64,000 nt of DNA from Echinometra lucunter (lineage: Eukaryota > Echinodermata > Echinoidea > Camarodonta > Echinometridae). Position 1 is the first letter of the stretch; each line of letters begins with the position of its first letter. Shown in pieces: positions 54,797-64,000 of the stretch. The stretch lies in the NCBI GenBank assembly GCA_029962745.1, contig CM057158.1:10105554-10169553 (forward strand), written 5' to 3'. The notes beneath the pieces are model-generated. The model searched no databases, was not told where the DNA came from, and worked only from the letters and a program-made list of their open reading frames with translations. The position numbers and the translations under genes were made by a program.

Positions 54797-57572
54797 AGGG
54801 GAGAGCATTAGAGAGGGAGGCATTTAGCGGATAATCACTCAGGACATGAATGAGCCTATTAAGAGAAAGAGAGAAAAAGACGTAAAATAATCAAAATTAA
54901 TTTAAATAATTGATTTGAGGTATGATATCTTATTTTGTTTTGCGAAAAATAGGAACGCTGGATAGATGCAGTGATAAATAAATAAGGTAATGAATTAATA
55001 ACTAAACTTCACTGAATATTTAAACAGGCGATACTGAATTAAGTCATGTAAAACGAGAATTCTATGTTGTTCATGCAGAGACGACTCCTCCGTTGAAGTC
55101 GAGATACCTGTACGGATCCCAAGACAGGCATACAAGCTGGGAGATGTCAGCCTCACAGACAAAGACGGTGCAGTTATGTAAGGGTGTATTTTGTTATGAT
55201 CATAATAAATAATAAAAACAACACAATATTAATTTTTCAAAAGGCCACCTGGGAATATGCGGGTACAGTAATTTGGAGTACATTAGCTTGTCTCATTATT
55301 ATGTTTACTACAGTGGTCAATATAACACAAGAGTAATGGTATTAGCCCATACAATGCGTTGAAAATGAATGTCTGAAAAGAAACATGTTTAACTTTATAT
55401 CATCCAGTTCTCTTTGAGTTTGTGCAGGTTGGAAGGGTGGTCTTAAACTTTTGTAAATGATAGTTAATAAACCTATAACTTACATTATGGTTTGGTCAGT
55501 TGCTGAAGCGGGCTAACGTGTATTGCGGTTTGAACTCATGACCCGTGGCGCAAACTTTGCATCCCGGTCGTGTAATTCACGAACCGTGGCGCGAAATACA
55601 CGACCCGTGGCGCGAAATTCATGACCTGGGATGCGAAGTTCAGGACCTGGGATGCGAAATTCAGGACCTGGGACGCGAAATTCACGTCGCACGTGACCTG
55701 TTGTCGAGCGTACTTCAGGGCCACCATACCATGGTAGACAACAAAGGAGCTACACCCAGTGGATAATGCCAAGGCCACTCCCCTTCGGTGAAAGGGAAAA
55801 TCATAGAATATGATACCCCTATATAGCTAGCTCCATTTGGAACCTTAGGACGGTCGGCGGGGATCATGATGACCGACCCTGATTTCTCAGTTTTTTTCTC
55901 TCCTCACTCTCACCATCCAACTCTGGCTGCTTAATAATAATAAGATTATTCCGGATTTATATAGCGCCTCATACATCTCTGTGATGTCTCTAAGCGCTTT
56001 GCTGAAATATTAGAAAGTTTGGATCCATTACCCGGGTAATCAAAATTTCAAAATATATATTGTGAAAGTGAAAACAAACTTCTATTCTACAGAATAGAGC
56101 GAAGCAACATAAAGACGTATTTGAAAGTTGGCGACAAGGTTCTGCAGATTGGCGATATCAGCGTGGAATACAAAGGAAAGGATTTTGCTCACATTTGTCT
56201 CAACAATGTGTGCTCAAACGAGGTATGTGAAGAATATCGGTTCATTTTGTTAGCGGGCATCATAATCCAGCCACAAACCAGTCAAAAGTTTGAGTACACC
56301 TGTAATATGAGCTTATTTCTCACAATCATCTGCAGTTTAAACATTGTGGGATATGTTATACTGCATCATTTTGGTATCAAAATGAAGAGTAGACATTAGT
56401 CTACAAACTGACACTATTTTAATTATACTCAATTTAAGAGGCAGTCATGTGTTTAAAAGGCAACTTACCCCCCAAAATGCACAATTCAAATTTCAATGGT
56501 TTGGGGGGTTGCACTTGCATTTTTGCAACTTTTGTTGTTCTGCAAAATCTAAAGTTTGTTTTTCTGATGCATATTCAATGTTCATTAATTTATACATAAT
56601 AAACTTTGTTATATTCATGAAGAAAAGTAGATATTTTATTCTAAAAAACACAATTATTTTCTAAAATGTCACAGTGCATTTTTATATTCTTTTTCATGTA
56701 AAGTGCCATTAGTCGACGGTTTTTTTATAAGAATATTGAAAGAAATGAATGTTGCTGTAGTTCACGATGCTGACCTATTGACTTTAAAACTTATATTTCA
56801 ACATATTTTAGATCACAGAGTCTTCGTATTTAAGAATATTGTACTGGCAACGTCACAGTATTTCACATCTTATGCATCTGACAAGGTCAAGTTGAGTGAT
56901 ATAGTCGCTGGAAATGTATATTGATGCTTTCTGAAGATGAAAATATGTTGTCTTCTGGCAAGAAATTGATACTTTCTATTCTTTTAAGCTGTCCTGATGA
57001 TAATTTAAGTCACAAAGAGATAGTAAATAAGAAAAGGTCTTCCTGGTATTTTTTGTTCTATAGCTGTCCAATTTCTCAGATCTACTGGGATAGTGCTGAT
57101 ATTGGAAGATGCAGACAAAATGGTCTCATAAAATTCCATAGGACGTGACTTTTTTCTCCTGAAGGCATAAAATACATTTTTGGTGATAAGATCTACAGGT
57201 TTGTCCATCAAAGCAGGAGAAAAAACAATCCCTTCAATCCTCAAAGCAATGTAAAAACTTCTTCTAGACCAGTGCATGAATTATGTGCTGAATATCGTTC
57301 TATGGGAGGATGGGCCAAGAAAAAATCCAGCGAGTGAGTCTCGACTGTTTTGGCTTACATTCTTCAGAAACAATGAAAGACATTTCCAATGAATTTCTCC
57401 ACAACTACCCCACAGCCAGTAATGTATACTTTGAAGATTATTTTGATTTCTCACTTTTTTAATTGAGCCCTGCACAGTATCATATTAGGGAATATTGATT
57501 AAAATTCTTTCTTTTCTCCAATTTTCACTGCAGATCAACCTCACAATTCTTCGACGGTTTCATTCAAAGTAA
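53220..57572 (+). CDS. duplicated adaptor 3' part (Pro-rich, YENV, PDZ), 5 exons
   Basis: Join: 53220-53412, 54494-54584, 55079-55177, 56093-56222, 57534-57572 (183 codons plus stop). All splice sites, phases and frames of the copy A exons are kept, with no stop. Conserved parts: PMPPPKHTKPKP, YENVEF, the PDZ core LKVGDKVLQIGDISVEYKG, FAHICLNNV and INLTILRR. Diverged: most of exon 9. No own start codon or promoter is visible; 500 N lie just upstream. It probably forms alternative or additional 3' exons of the same gene: the 12A donor and the 9B acceptor are both phase 0, so skipping exon 13A would give 723 aa with two PDZ domains. It could instead be a pseudogene fragment, though intact frames argue against that. 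Confidence 0.65.
53503..53682. mobile_element. short hAT-like MITE
   Basis: Left AGGCATGGTTCTA and right (reverse complement) CAGGCGCGGTTCTA are inverted; a long G run (about 53619-53640) lies inside. No clear target duplication. Confidence 0.45.
54015..54258. mobile_element. perfectly palindromic MITE, 9-11 bp TSD (MULE-like)
   Basis: TAGTCTAGATTCTGGACTC at the left is the exact inverse of the right end. The arms are about 110 bases with very few mismatches around a short centre (near 54130). The direct repeat TTATGACGC is at 54006-54014 and 54259-54267 (11 bp if TA is counted). Near-perfect arms mean a young insertion. Long TIRs with 9-11 bp duplications suit Mutator-like elements. Lies in intron 9B. 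Confidence 0.8.
54494..54584 (+). CDS. exon 10B (YENV)
   Basis: Acceptor TATACGTAG, donor AAG|GTAATG. YENVEF is kept, then PLDHNGLEPEAKCETG. Confidence 0.7.
54752..54791. repeat. (GA)n microsatellite, copy B
   Basis: Counterpart of 47911-47971. Confidence 0.9.
55079..55177 (+). CDS. exon 11B (PDZ start)
   Basis: Acceptor TTCATGCAG, donor TTAT|GTAAGG. VEVEIPVRIPRQAYKLGDVS, one codon shorter than 11A. Confidence 0.7.
55540..55690. repeat. minisatellite, 21-bp unit
   Basis: Units of TTCAGGACCTGGGATGCGAA plus A, at least three close copies and two or three diverged ones (GACCCGTGGCGCGAAA). The unit is a multiple of three, which gives an artificial repetitive minus-strand frame. Not in the matching copy A intron. 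Confidence 0.7.
55930..56015 (-). mobile_element. LINE (L2/CR1-type) 3'-end remnant
   Basis: The minus strand reads AGCGCTTAGAGACATCACAG ... GCGCTATATAAATCC then (ATT)n, the same kind of tail as at 39338-39360. Confidence 0.6.
56093..56222 (+). CDS. exon 12B (PDZ core)
   Basis: Acceptor TTCTACAG, donor GAG|GTATGT. Same length as 12A (130). YLKVGDKVLQIGDISVEYKG is conserved, with several silent and conservative changes. Confidence 0.75.
56285..57415. other. unrecognised 1.1 kb block in intron 12B
   Basis: It replaces about 465 bases of unrelated sequence in the matching copy A intron. Open stretches exist on both strands: plus 56703-56924 (contains HDADLLTLKLIFQHILDHR) and minus 57475-57005, which runs 153 codons broken by one TAA (57281-57283). 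The composition is not simple-repeat, so it may be a fragment of an unidentified mobile element or captured gene. No domain recognised. Confidence 0.35.
57534..57572 (+). CDS. exon 13B (terminal)
   Basis: Acceptor TTTTCACTGCAG. Encodes INLTILRRFHSK then TAA, 13 residues shorter than 13A because of a one-base difference after the last PDZ strand. Confidence 0.7.
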   Translation: MNLTILRRFHSK

Positions 57573-57595
57573 CCTCGTCACATGCTCGTGGACAG

Positions 57596-58799
57596 CAGTG
57601 GCGTAGACAGGTTCTTACACCTGGGGGATGATTTGCCGTTCACGAGAAATCGAGGATCAATTTCGTATACAGATACACGCACACGCACACACACACGAAC
57701 ACAAACACACACCTACACACACACACACAGCACCGGCGTAAATCCACTTTGAGGAGTGGGGGGGGGGGGGACGATCGACTTTTTTGCCATTTTTTTTTCT
57801 GTCGAACTCACACTTAAGTATAAACACACGCCCTCACCCACCTGCACAGACCCCTTACACACATTTTAATCTTTATCTTGCGAGCGAGCGAGCCAAAAAT
57901 TACCGCTTTTTGTTTTCAATCGCATTTTCAAATATAAATTCTATAATATGATGAGTGAGCGATGCGAGCGAGCAAAAAAAAAAAAAAACCACTCTTCTGG
58001 TTTTACATCGCATTTTCAAACAAAAATTCTAAAATATGCTGAGCGAGCGAGCCAAATATAAGCGCTTTTCTGCGTGGTTTTAAATCGCATTTTCAAATAG
58101 AAATTCTAACATATAAGGGTTGTTTATGACAGATTATTAAAAATTTTATTAACGATTAATTCAAATATCATTTCTTCTTTAAAAAGTGGGGGATATATCC
58201 CCCATCCCCCGGGATTTACGCCAATGATGCACAGACATAATACGCACCGTGACAAACGAATATAGAATATGGACTGACACACATTATTGCATATTTGCAT
58301 CACGCTATTTATCTCTTTTAAAAAATTTGTTGTTACACCAAAAGGTTACACCACTTCAGAAAAGCTGTGACAGTGCCGAAATTACCCAAAAGTAATATAA
58401 ATAACTACATAAATCAGAATAATGATCGATATGCTTATGATAATAATCGTCATTTCAGTCACATTAACGATGATGATGATGATGATGATGATGATAACTA
58501 TTATTATTATCATAGGCATAATAATAATAATAATACATTACTAATTATTATCATTATTATTATTATTATCATTATTATTATTATTACTATTATTACTGTT
58601 AATGTTGTTATAATGATAATTATTATCATTATTGCTGTTCCTATCATTTCTAAACATGTTAATTCAGTTAAATTGTAAGCAAACATCCTTCCCTAAAACC
58701 CGGGGGGGGGGGATGATTGCACATGTCATCTCCCCACCTCACAAGGTGGGGGGATGCATACCCCTCATCCCCCCCCCCCCCCCCCCGTCTACGCCCCTG
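57596..58799. mobile_element. hAT-type non-autonomous element, 1.2 kb, 8-bp TSD
   Basis: The ends CAGTGGCGTAGAC and (reverse complement) CAGGGGCGTAGAC are inverted. The 8-bp repeat GTGGACAG lies at 57588-57595 and 58800-58807; the matching site in copy A is unoccupied. Inside: three tandem modules of about 80 bases, each with GCGAGCGAGC and 'ATCGCATTTTCAAA' (57876-58110), a (GAT)n/(ATT)n tract (58470-58600) and G and C runs. No transposase. Confidence 0.9.
58470..58660. repeat. (GAT)n and (ATT)n microsatellites
   Basis: Trinucleotide tracts inside the hAT-like element. The Asp/Tyr/Asn/Ile-rich frame across them is spurious. Confidence 0.9.
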
Positions 58800-59017
58800 G
58801 TGGACAGGACGGTCATTGTGCCTGTAATGCACGGGCAAAGAATGCAGCTACTACCAGGGACATTCTTACAGGCGTGCGAGGAAGGGTGGGGCCGCAAACC
58901 CCTTCCTGAAAAAATATGGTTATAATCAATATTCAGTAACTGTTACCTGATATTCAAGATGTGAGGTTGTCTATTTGCAATGGAGAGGTCAGCTTCCGTA
59001 TGGCAAACTTGCATCAA

Positions 59018-59960
59018 TATGTTTGAAACATGTGATTCCTAAATCTAACAACTTTGTATCTCCGCATAGTTTGGAAGTTAATGGTGCTCGTATATCAGAT
59101 CCCCCTAAAATAGCTTATGCTTTCGATAACTTTTTTGACTACTTGTGCTTCCAATAAAACAAAAAACCTGAAAGGTTATGGAACTGAACCTCTACCGGTA
59201 ACGATATTCAGATTAACCCTTTCACTTAATTTTTTTTAAATTGTAATTAAACAACAGTTACATTGGTATAAATTAAATAATAACCTACCAAGGTTTGAGA
59301 TGATAAAAACAAAAGATAATCAAATACTATGTGAATGAGAGATATACTTATAATAATTGATAAGTTTGATAGAAAATGGCTCATACTTCAATCGTTATTT
59401 GTTTAAAGAAAATGTGAGAAAAGGTGTAACTTTTATATTATGTTGTCAAAAGAGAATATCTGTGATTTCATGTTTGTGTAACAGATGATTTATGACTTAT
59501 AAATAGCCTGTGGAGGACTGAAAATTGTTGAAAAGATTTAAACTCAAGACAGTTCAAAAAGAGCTGCTAGAATAATTTCAAACAAAAGTTATGAGACTCC
59601 ATCTAGTGAATTTGAATTTCAGTGTGTTATTATGACGTTAAAATGCACACATAATTTGGCATCATCCTAGTTACGAGAAAGTTTGATTAAAGTAAGTGAC
59701 ATTCATCAGTACCATATACGAGGCAGGCAGATGAAGGTTTGCATTCTGTGCCACAGTATTAAATAGAATACTTTAGCCCCCTCGTATCATCCATTACAGC
59801 ATGGAATCAGTTGGACAGATCATTAAAAATGGCAAGCTCTCTAAACTCATTTAAATACATGATCAAAAGATCTTGCAATATCTGTTCCTAATAAAATAAA
59901 TCAAAATAGCAAGAGGATTTTTTATTTAGTTTGTCAGCTGAAGCGTTTGCTCTCATCCCT
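59018..59960 (+). mobile_element. decayed CR1-like LINE fragment
   Basis: Begins where copy A and copy B stop matching. Shows VIPKSNNFVSPHSLEVNGAR and AYAFDNFFD (linker before RT), then KRAARIISNKSYE near 59560 and SAWNQLDRSLKMASSLNSFK near 59800 (C-terminal region). The RT core between them is missing or unrecognisable. Heavily decayed. Confidence 0.6.
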
Positions 59961-60679
59961 TCTAGCATTTCAATGCATTCATCTTGTAAAAAACAAACGA
60001 CTGCTTAATAATTGTGCGTTTACAGAACAGCATATTAAATGCGGTATTCTTATTCATTTTATTGCTATGAAAATTTCAATTGATGATTTTATTTTTTATT
60101 TTTATTATCTTTTAAATATTTTTCTTACATTTTTTGTTATATTGTGACTTCATCAGAAATATGTTATTTTTTTTTGTTTGTCCTCTTTTGTAAAATGATT
60201 GACGTTTTTTTTTTCCTCAGCCCAAAATTGCAGGAACATGATGCTTTTCGAAATGAATGAATAATTCCATATTATTCAATATCAGAAATGCATATATGTA
60301 TTTATTATTAAGAGGCACTGTACATTCGAATGCTATACTATATTACATGCAATCTTTGTGTAATTCATGAATAGGTAACATATGTTTTTATAAATAATTT
60401 TGGTCCTAAGTGTGTTTTATACTGAGCTAGGTAGTCTTAATACTTTGTTTATATGTTTTCAAAACGATAATGATGCCTTTTGTCATTGTACATGGTTATT
60501 TTCAACTAGAAAATAATTACAGTTTATATATGATATATTACTTTAATGTGCTACAACCCCCCCCCCCCCAAAAAAAAAATTATTAGAGGATACCAAGTGC
60601 TTTGTATATATTTATGTATTTTGCTATTCATTTTTGTTATGAGTTTTATCTTCATGATTTTGTAGCCTATTGTTTTGTG

Positions 60680-60736
<57 letters not shown>

Positions 60737-61075
60737 ATATGTATATGTATATATGTATATACTGTCTTGTATGTTTTTATAAATAATTTTGATATCCCAA
60801 GTGTGTTTTATACTGGGCTATGTAGTCGTAATATTTTATGATGCCTTGTGTGTACATTTTATGATGCCTTGTGTGTCCATTTTCAACTCATTTTAGAAAA
60901 TATTTAATGTTTATACATGATATATTATTTTAATGTGCTACGACATTTCTGTAAAAAAAAAAAAAAAATTTAGTACAGGATACCAAGTGCTTTGTATATA
61001 TTTTTTGTATTTTGTTATCTATTTTTGTTATGAGTTTTGTATTCATGATTTTATTGCCTATTGTTGTTACTTTTT
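59961..61075. repeat. AT-rich region with an internal direct duplication
   Basis: The segment TTTTTATAAATAATTTTG...TACCAAGTGCTTTGTATAT with TTGTTATGAGTTTT occurs twice (about 60383-60680 and 60773-61050), with a (TA)n(TG)n tract (60680-60762) between. It resembles two LINE 3' UTR copies. No gene. Confidence 0.55.
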
Positions 61076-61385
61076 GTTAACTACTTAATGCGTTCTTATG
61101 ATCATCGTAAGAATGTGAAGCTTCTAGAATTGTCTCTCGACCCCTACGAATTCTACAAAAACCTTGCGTGGTTCTGACGATGTGCTTACGACGTTCGTAC
61201 GGCCGCCTTACGAAGAGGGGGCTTCGCATGACGTTAAAAAATCTTCCACAAGACCATTGACCAGGCTGCGAACTTACGAATGGTCTACGAATGCTGGTTT
61301 CGTACGGCATCTTTGAGAAGATCTTACGAAATGGTCTAAAATCGTTCGTACGGCGTTCGTAGCAGTTCTTAATGGTATTTGTGAC
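61076..61385. other. GC-richer block dense in TTACGA and TTCGTACG
   Basis: Composition differs from both flanks. CTTACGA, TTCGTACGGC and TCGTAAG motifs recur in both orientations, suggesting a MITE with many subterminal repeats. Left GTTCTTATGATCATCGTAAG includes a small palindrome. Borders not defined. The minus-strand 77-residue frame is probably chance. Confidence 0.4.
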
Positions 61386-62921
61386 CGAGGCTTAATATAG
61401 TGATTTTAAATTCATTTTGAAACTTATGCGATCCATTTTCCAGGAATATGAGGTAATAGATCATTGAGGATATGTAATCAAAGCTATACAAGGTCAGATG
61501 CATGTCCAAAAGTGTCCACTTCTGTACAGGAATCAATCTTATATCATACAATTTGTCATAATTTTGGGTTCGCTGCTCCTCTAACTGATCTTAAATCACG
61601 ATACGTTTCATGAAATTAATCAGTGAATTGAATTCGAAGAAAGGTAAAAGGTTATTTTTTTTCTGTGACGATTCGTGATTACGTAATCAACATTTTTGCG
61701 ACAAATTAATATGCTCATCAACATACACATTATCAAGTGGCGGCGGTCATGATGTGATCAAAGAAAGACTCCCGTTATTAGTCCATCTTTAGTAGGGTTC
61801 ATGATAAAACGGTAACGGCAAATATGCTGCACAGTGGCTTTATTATTTTCTTCTTAATATCAGCAGTGCATGATGACATGTTAACCAAATCGTTGTTAGC
61901 GTTGCAATTCAGTTTTTAACACTATGCAGGTGCGTTTTATAGGCCGATTTTTTTTTTTTTTTTTTTTTTTGGGGGGGGGGGTTCACTTTGTTGATTTGAA
62001 CAGGGGCGTTAGATGGTGAAGGCCGTGTATTCGATACATTGATTTAATTTTATGTTCTCGCTGTATAATAATGCACCCTTCTCAATTTCATTCTGAATTG
62101 TAATATACGTGGGTATGATACTAAATACGCCCAAAACTTTCATCTCCCTTTACACAGAACCTGAAGTTTTTCATGGTCCAATTAATGTTGTGGAACAACA
62201 TACCTGAAGTTATAAAGAAAGAGTAAATCCTTGCAACATTTCAAGCGTTCATATAAGGGTAAATTCAATTATCAGTTTTCTGATACATGACTGTATGTAG
62301 TAAAGCTCACACTGAAGTTTTTTTTTCCAAAACTGTTTTTTTTTTCTCCTTTCCTGATCTTTCCTTCTTTTTCCTCTGTCCTATCCGTAGTTCTTTTGTA
62401 TGTATTTGTATATTTTGGGTAATCATCAGAGACAAAGCCTATGGCTTTTTATGATTTCCCCACGTCCTTCATGTTATTTTGTATTATGAAATATTATATT
62501 TTGATGTTTGTAAAGGAATGAAATTGAAATATGGTTTTGAACACATCCAATGTATGATTTTGATGATGTGCATACTGAGATCAGCTTTTGTTAACTTGTT
62601 CCACCCTATGAAACGAAATTGATTGACATCCAATTCCTAATTGTCTATGAATGTTAGTTCGCAGTAAATGTAGCTTGATTTGGATGTTGTTTACAGAAAT
62701 GAATTCTCTGTTAGGTTTGGGCAAAATGATGTAATATACCTTATAGATGTCTAAATATATTTTGATCATTGTGTGTGGGTCCATATCAATATATGACGAA
62801 GACGCTTTGAAATAACTATTAACTCTAACATGGTACAGAGTGATTACGAGATAATATTGCTTGCTGATGATTCGAGGAAAATGATAGTAGGTATATCTAC
62901 AGTATGAAATTTTTAGTGATT
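61386..62921. other. copy B downstream flank
   Basis: Non-coding. From about 61838 it aligns with 51117-51310 of copy A, and 62560-62900 aligns with 51380-51925. A T run then G run (about 61950-61980) lies inside; part of a LINE-like AT-rich tail lies at 62100-62550. Confidence 0.55.
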
Positions 62922-62939
62922 TGTATATATACATGTATA

Positions 62940-63004
<65 letters not shown>
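62922..63004. repeat. (TA)n microsatellite, copy B
   Basis: Counterpart of 51932-51978, longer here. Confidence 0.9.
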
Positions 63005-63008
<4 letters not shown>

Positions 63009-63250
63009 CCGCGTAGCCAGGAAGGGAATGATGGGGCGGTCGCGCCCCAAACGCCCCCTCAGAAAAGGAGAAAAAGGTGAGAGAACGTAGGGAGAGAAGG
63101 AGCAGACAAGGAGCAATGACAAAGAACGTCATAGCCTCCACTCCCCCCCCCCCCGCACCCTTCCCTCTAGGGAGTGGGCTTCGTGGGCGCACTATATCAA
63201 TCGTACTGCCCCCCCCCCCCCCCTAAAATGAAATCTTGGCTCCGCCGATG
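63005..63250. mobile_element. hAT-like MITE, copy B
   Basis: CACCCGCGTAGCCAGG ... GGCTCCGCCGATG. Orthologous to 51995-52261 within the duplication. Confidence 0.65.
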
Positions 63251-63417
63251 TATGTGCATGCATATTCACAGAAGGGAATGCATTATACCTTTTATTGAGC
63301 TTTATCATTATGTGAATGTCAAATATTTTGTCAACAGTAACTTTATTGTGTTTAGAACTTGTCTGTCTTTCACTGACTATAAGAGCTTTCGGATATACAT
63401 GTATCATGTATTCATGT

Positions 63418-63459
<42 letters not shown>

Positions 63460-63616
63460 CATGACTTTAATCATTTTTATTCAAAGCAATGACATGATTT
63501 AAATAAAATGTATGCCAGTAGAAATTTGCCTTTCTTGGAAACAGTACACTATTCCTATGTATTGGTTTTACAAAGTATGTAGTCTTTGTCACGTACTGCA
63601 TCATTTGTGAATATGA

Positions 63617-63622
63617 AATAAA
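63617..63622 (+). terminator. candidate poly(A) signal, copy B
   Basis: AATAAA in the same context as 52640-52645 of copy A. Alternative: tail of an old retroelement. Confidence 0.3.
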
Positions 63623-63650
63623 ATTTTATTCTGTTTAATTCACACAGTAC

Positions 63651-63870
63651 GCAGTTTGCAACGACTTTGATTTTAAACATCGCCAATCTTTACCACCTGC
63701 TTACAAACAAACAAGTAGGTCTTTATTAGAGATATATACTTTGAAACATGCACCTATCAAAATATATCTCTATAATAACAATAACACATATAGCAAAATC
63801 AATGACCTACAACGATGATAGAATTATATAGTAAACGGATGGATAGGGCCCCATTAGAGCCATTAACCTG
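63651..63870. other. sequence beyond the duplication
   Basis: No exon 9-like sequence follows, so a third copy does not start here. Ordinary AT-rich DNA. Confidence 0.4.
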
Positions 63871-64000
63871 GGGAGCGTTTCATGAAGAGTTTTGTCGGTG
63901 ATTTTCACTAAATAATTTGCTTTCAGCCAATAAGATGTGAGGATTTCCAGTAGCTTATAACATTTGTCGGTGATTTTCACTGACAAAACTCTTCATGAAA
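63871..64000. mobile_element. MITE with GGGAGCGTTTCATGAAGAG end, cut by the window
   Basis: TTTCATGAAGAGTTTTGTC at 63878-63896 is the exact inverse of the window's last 19 bases. TCGGTGATTTTCACT occurs inside both arms. Only about 122 bases separate the arm ends. The outermost right bases lie beyond the window. Confidence 0.8.

Larger units (their letters stand above)
53172..63650 (+). repeat. tandem segmental duplication, copy B
   Basis: Same order of exons 9-13, introns and flank as copy A, about 4 kb longer because of later insertions. Coding divergence is substantial (for instance exon 9), so it is not simply the second allele. Confidence 0.85.

Noticed and set aside
58367..58678. Asp/Tyr/Asn/Ile-rich 103 aa frame
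   Set aside because: Trinucleotide microsatellites inside a hAT-like element.
63651..64000. Third copy of the exon 9-13 cassette
   Set aside because: The sequence after 63650 shows no exon 9-like segment up to the window end.

Overview
This window is draft eukaryotic nuclear DNA: multi-exon genes with GT/AG introns, several LINE, SINE, LTR and DNA-transposon families, many microsatellites, long G/C homopolymers and a 500-N gap. The set of repeats points to a marine invertebrate deuterostome, most likely a sea urchin. The main pointers are a foldback element with tandem-repeat outer arms that resembles sea urchin TU elements, a CsRn1-type LTR element, CR1/L2-like LINEs and many hAT-like short elements. 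Species cannot be fixed from the sequence alone.

Positions 1-34.9 kb hold no complete host gene that I can support and are dominated by mobile DNA. Features in order: a GA-rich trinucleotide tract; a 1.8 kb inverted-repeat element flanked by 15-17 bp direct repeats (1242-3015); a truncated LINE (3555-5155); two near-identical hAT-like elements (6892-7640 and 18121-18800) that bracket about 10.5 kb, the whole block flanked by the 8-bp repeat CCTCACCT; and, inside the block, a tandem array of tRNA-derived units and an intact CsRn1-clade retrotransposon with identical 705-bp LTRs (11338-17233). Then come a 4.1 kb TU-like foldback element (20310-24440), a nearly full-length but broken LINE (25912-29125), and a dispersed repeat family carrying the motif AGCGAGCGAAGCGAGCGAG.

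Positions 34.9-49.7 kb hold one plus-strand host gene, which I reconstruct as 13 coding exons (565 aa) with consistent phases. The protein has a PH-like fold at the N terminus, tyrosine motifs YQAL, YEDM and YENV, a proline-rich stretch and a C-terminal PDZ domain, as expected of a signalling adaptor. Its introns carry a palindromic MITE interrupted by a LINE, a Tc1-like MITE, a MITE inserted at a splice donor, a SINE and a second foldback element.

Positions 46.4-63.65 kb are a tandem duplication. The last five exons (YENV, Pro-rich and PDZ) with about 3 kb of downstream DNA occur twice (copy A about 46385-52671, copy B about 53172-63650), with the N gap at the junction. Exons 9-12 form a phase-0 cassette in both copies, so splicing from exon 12A to exon 9B would give an in-frame protein with two PDZ domains. 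Copy B later gained further insertions: a MULE-like MITE, a hAT-like element with 8-bp target duplication, a LINE fragment and an unrecognised 1.1 kb block.
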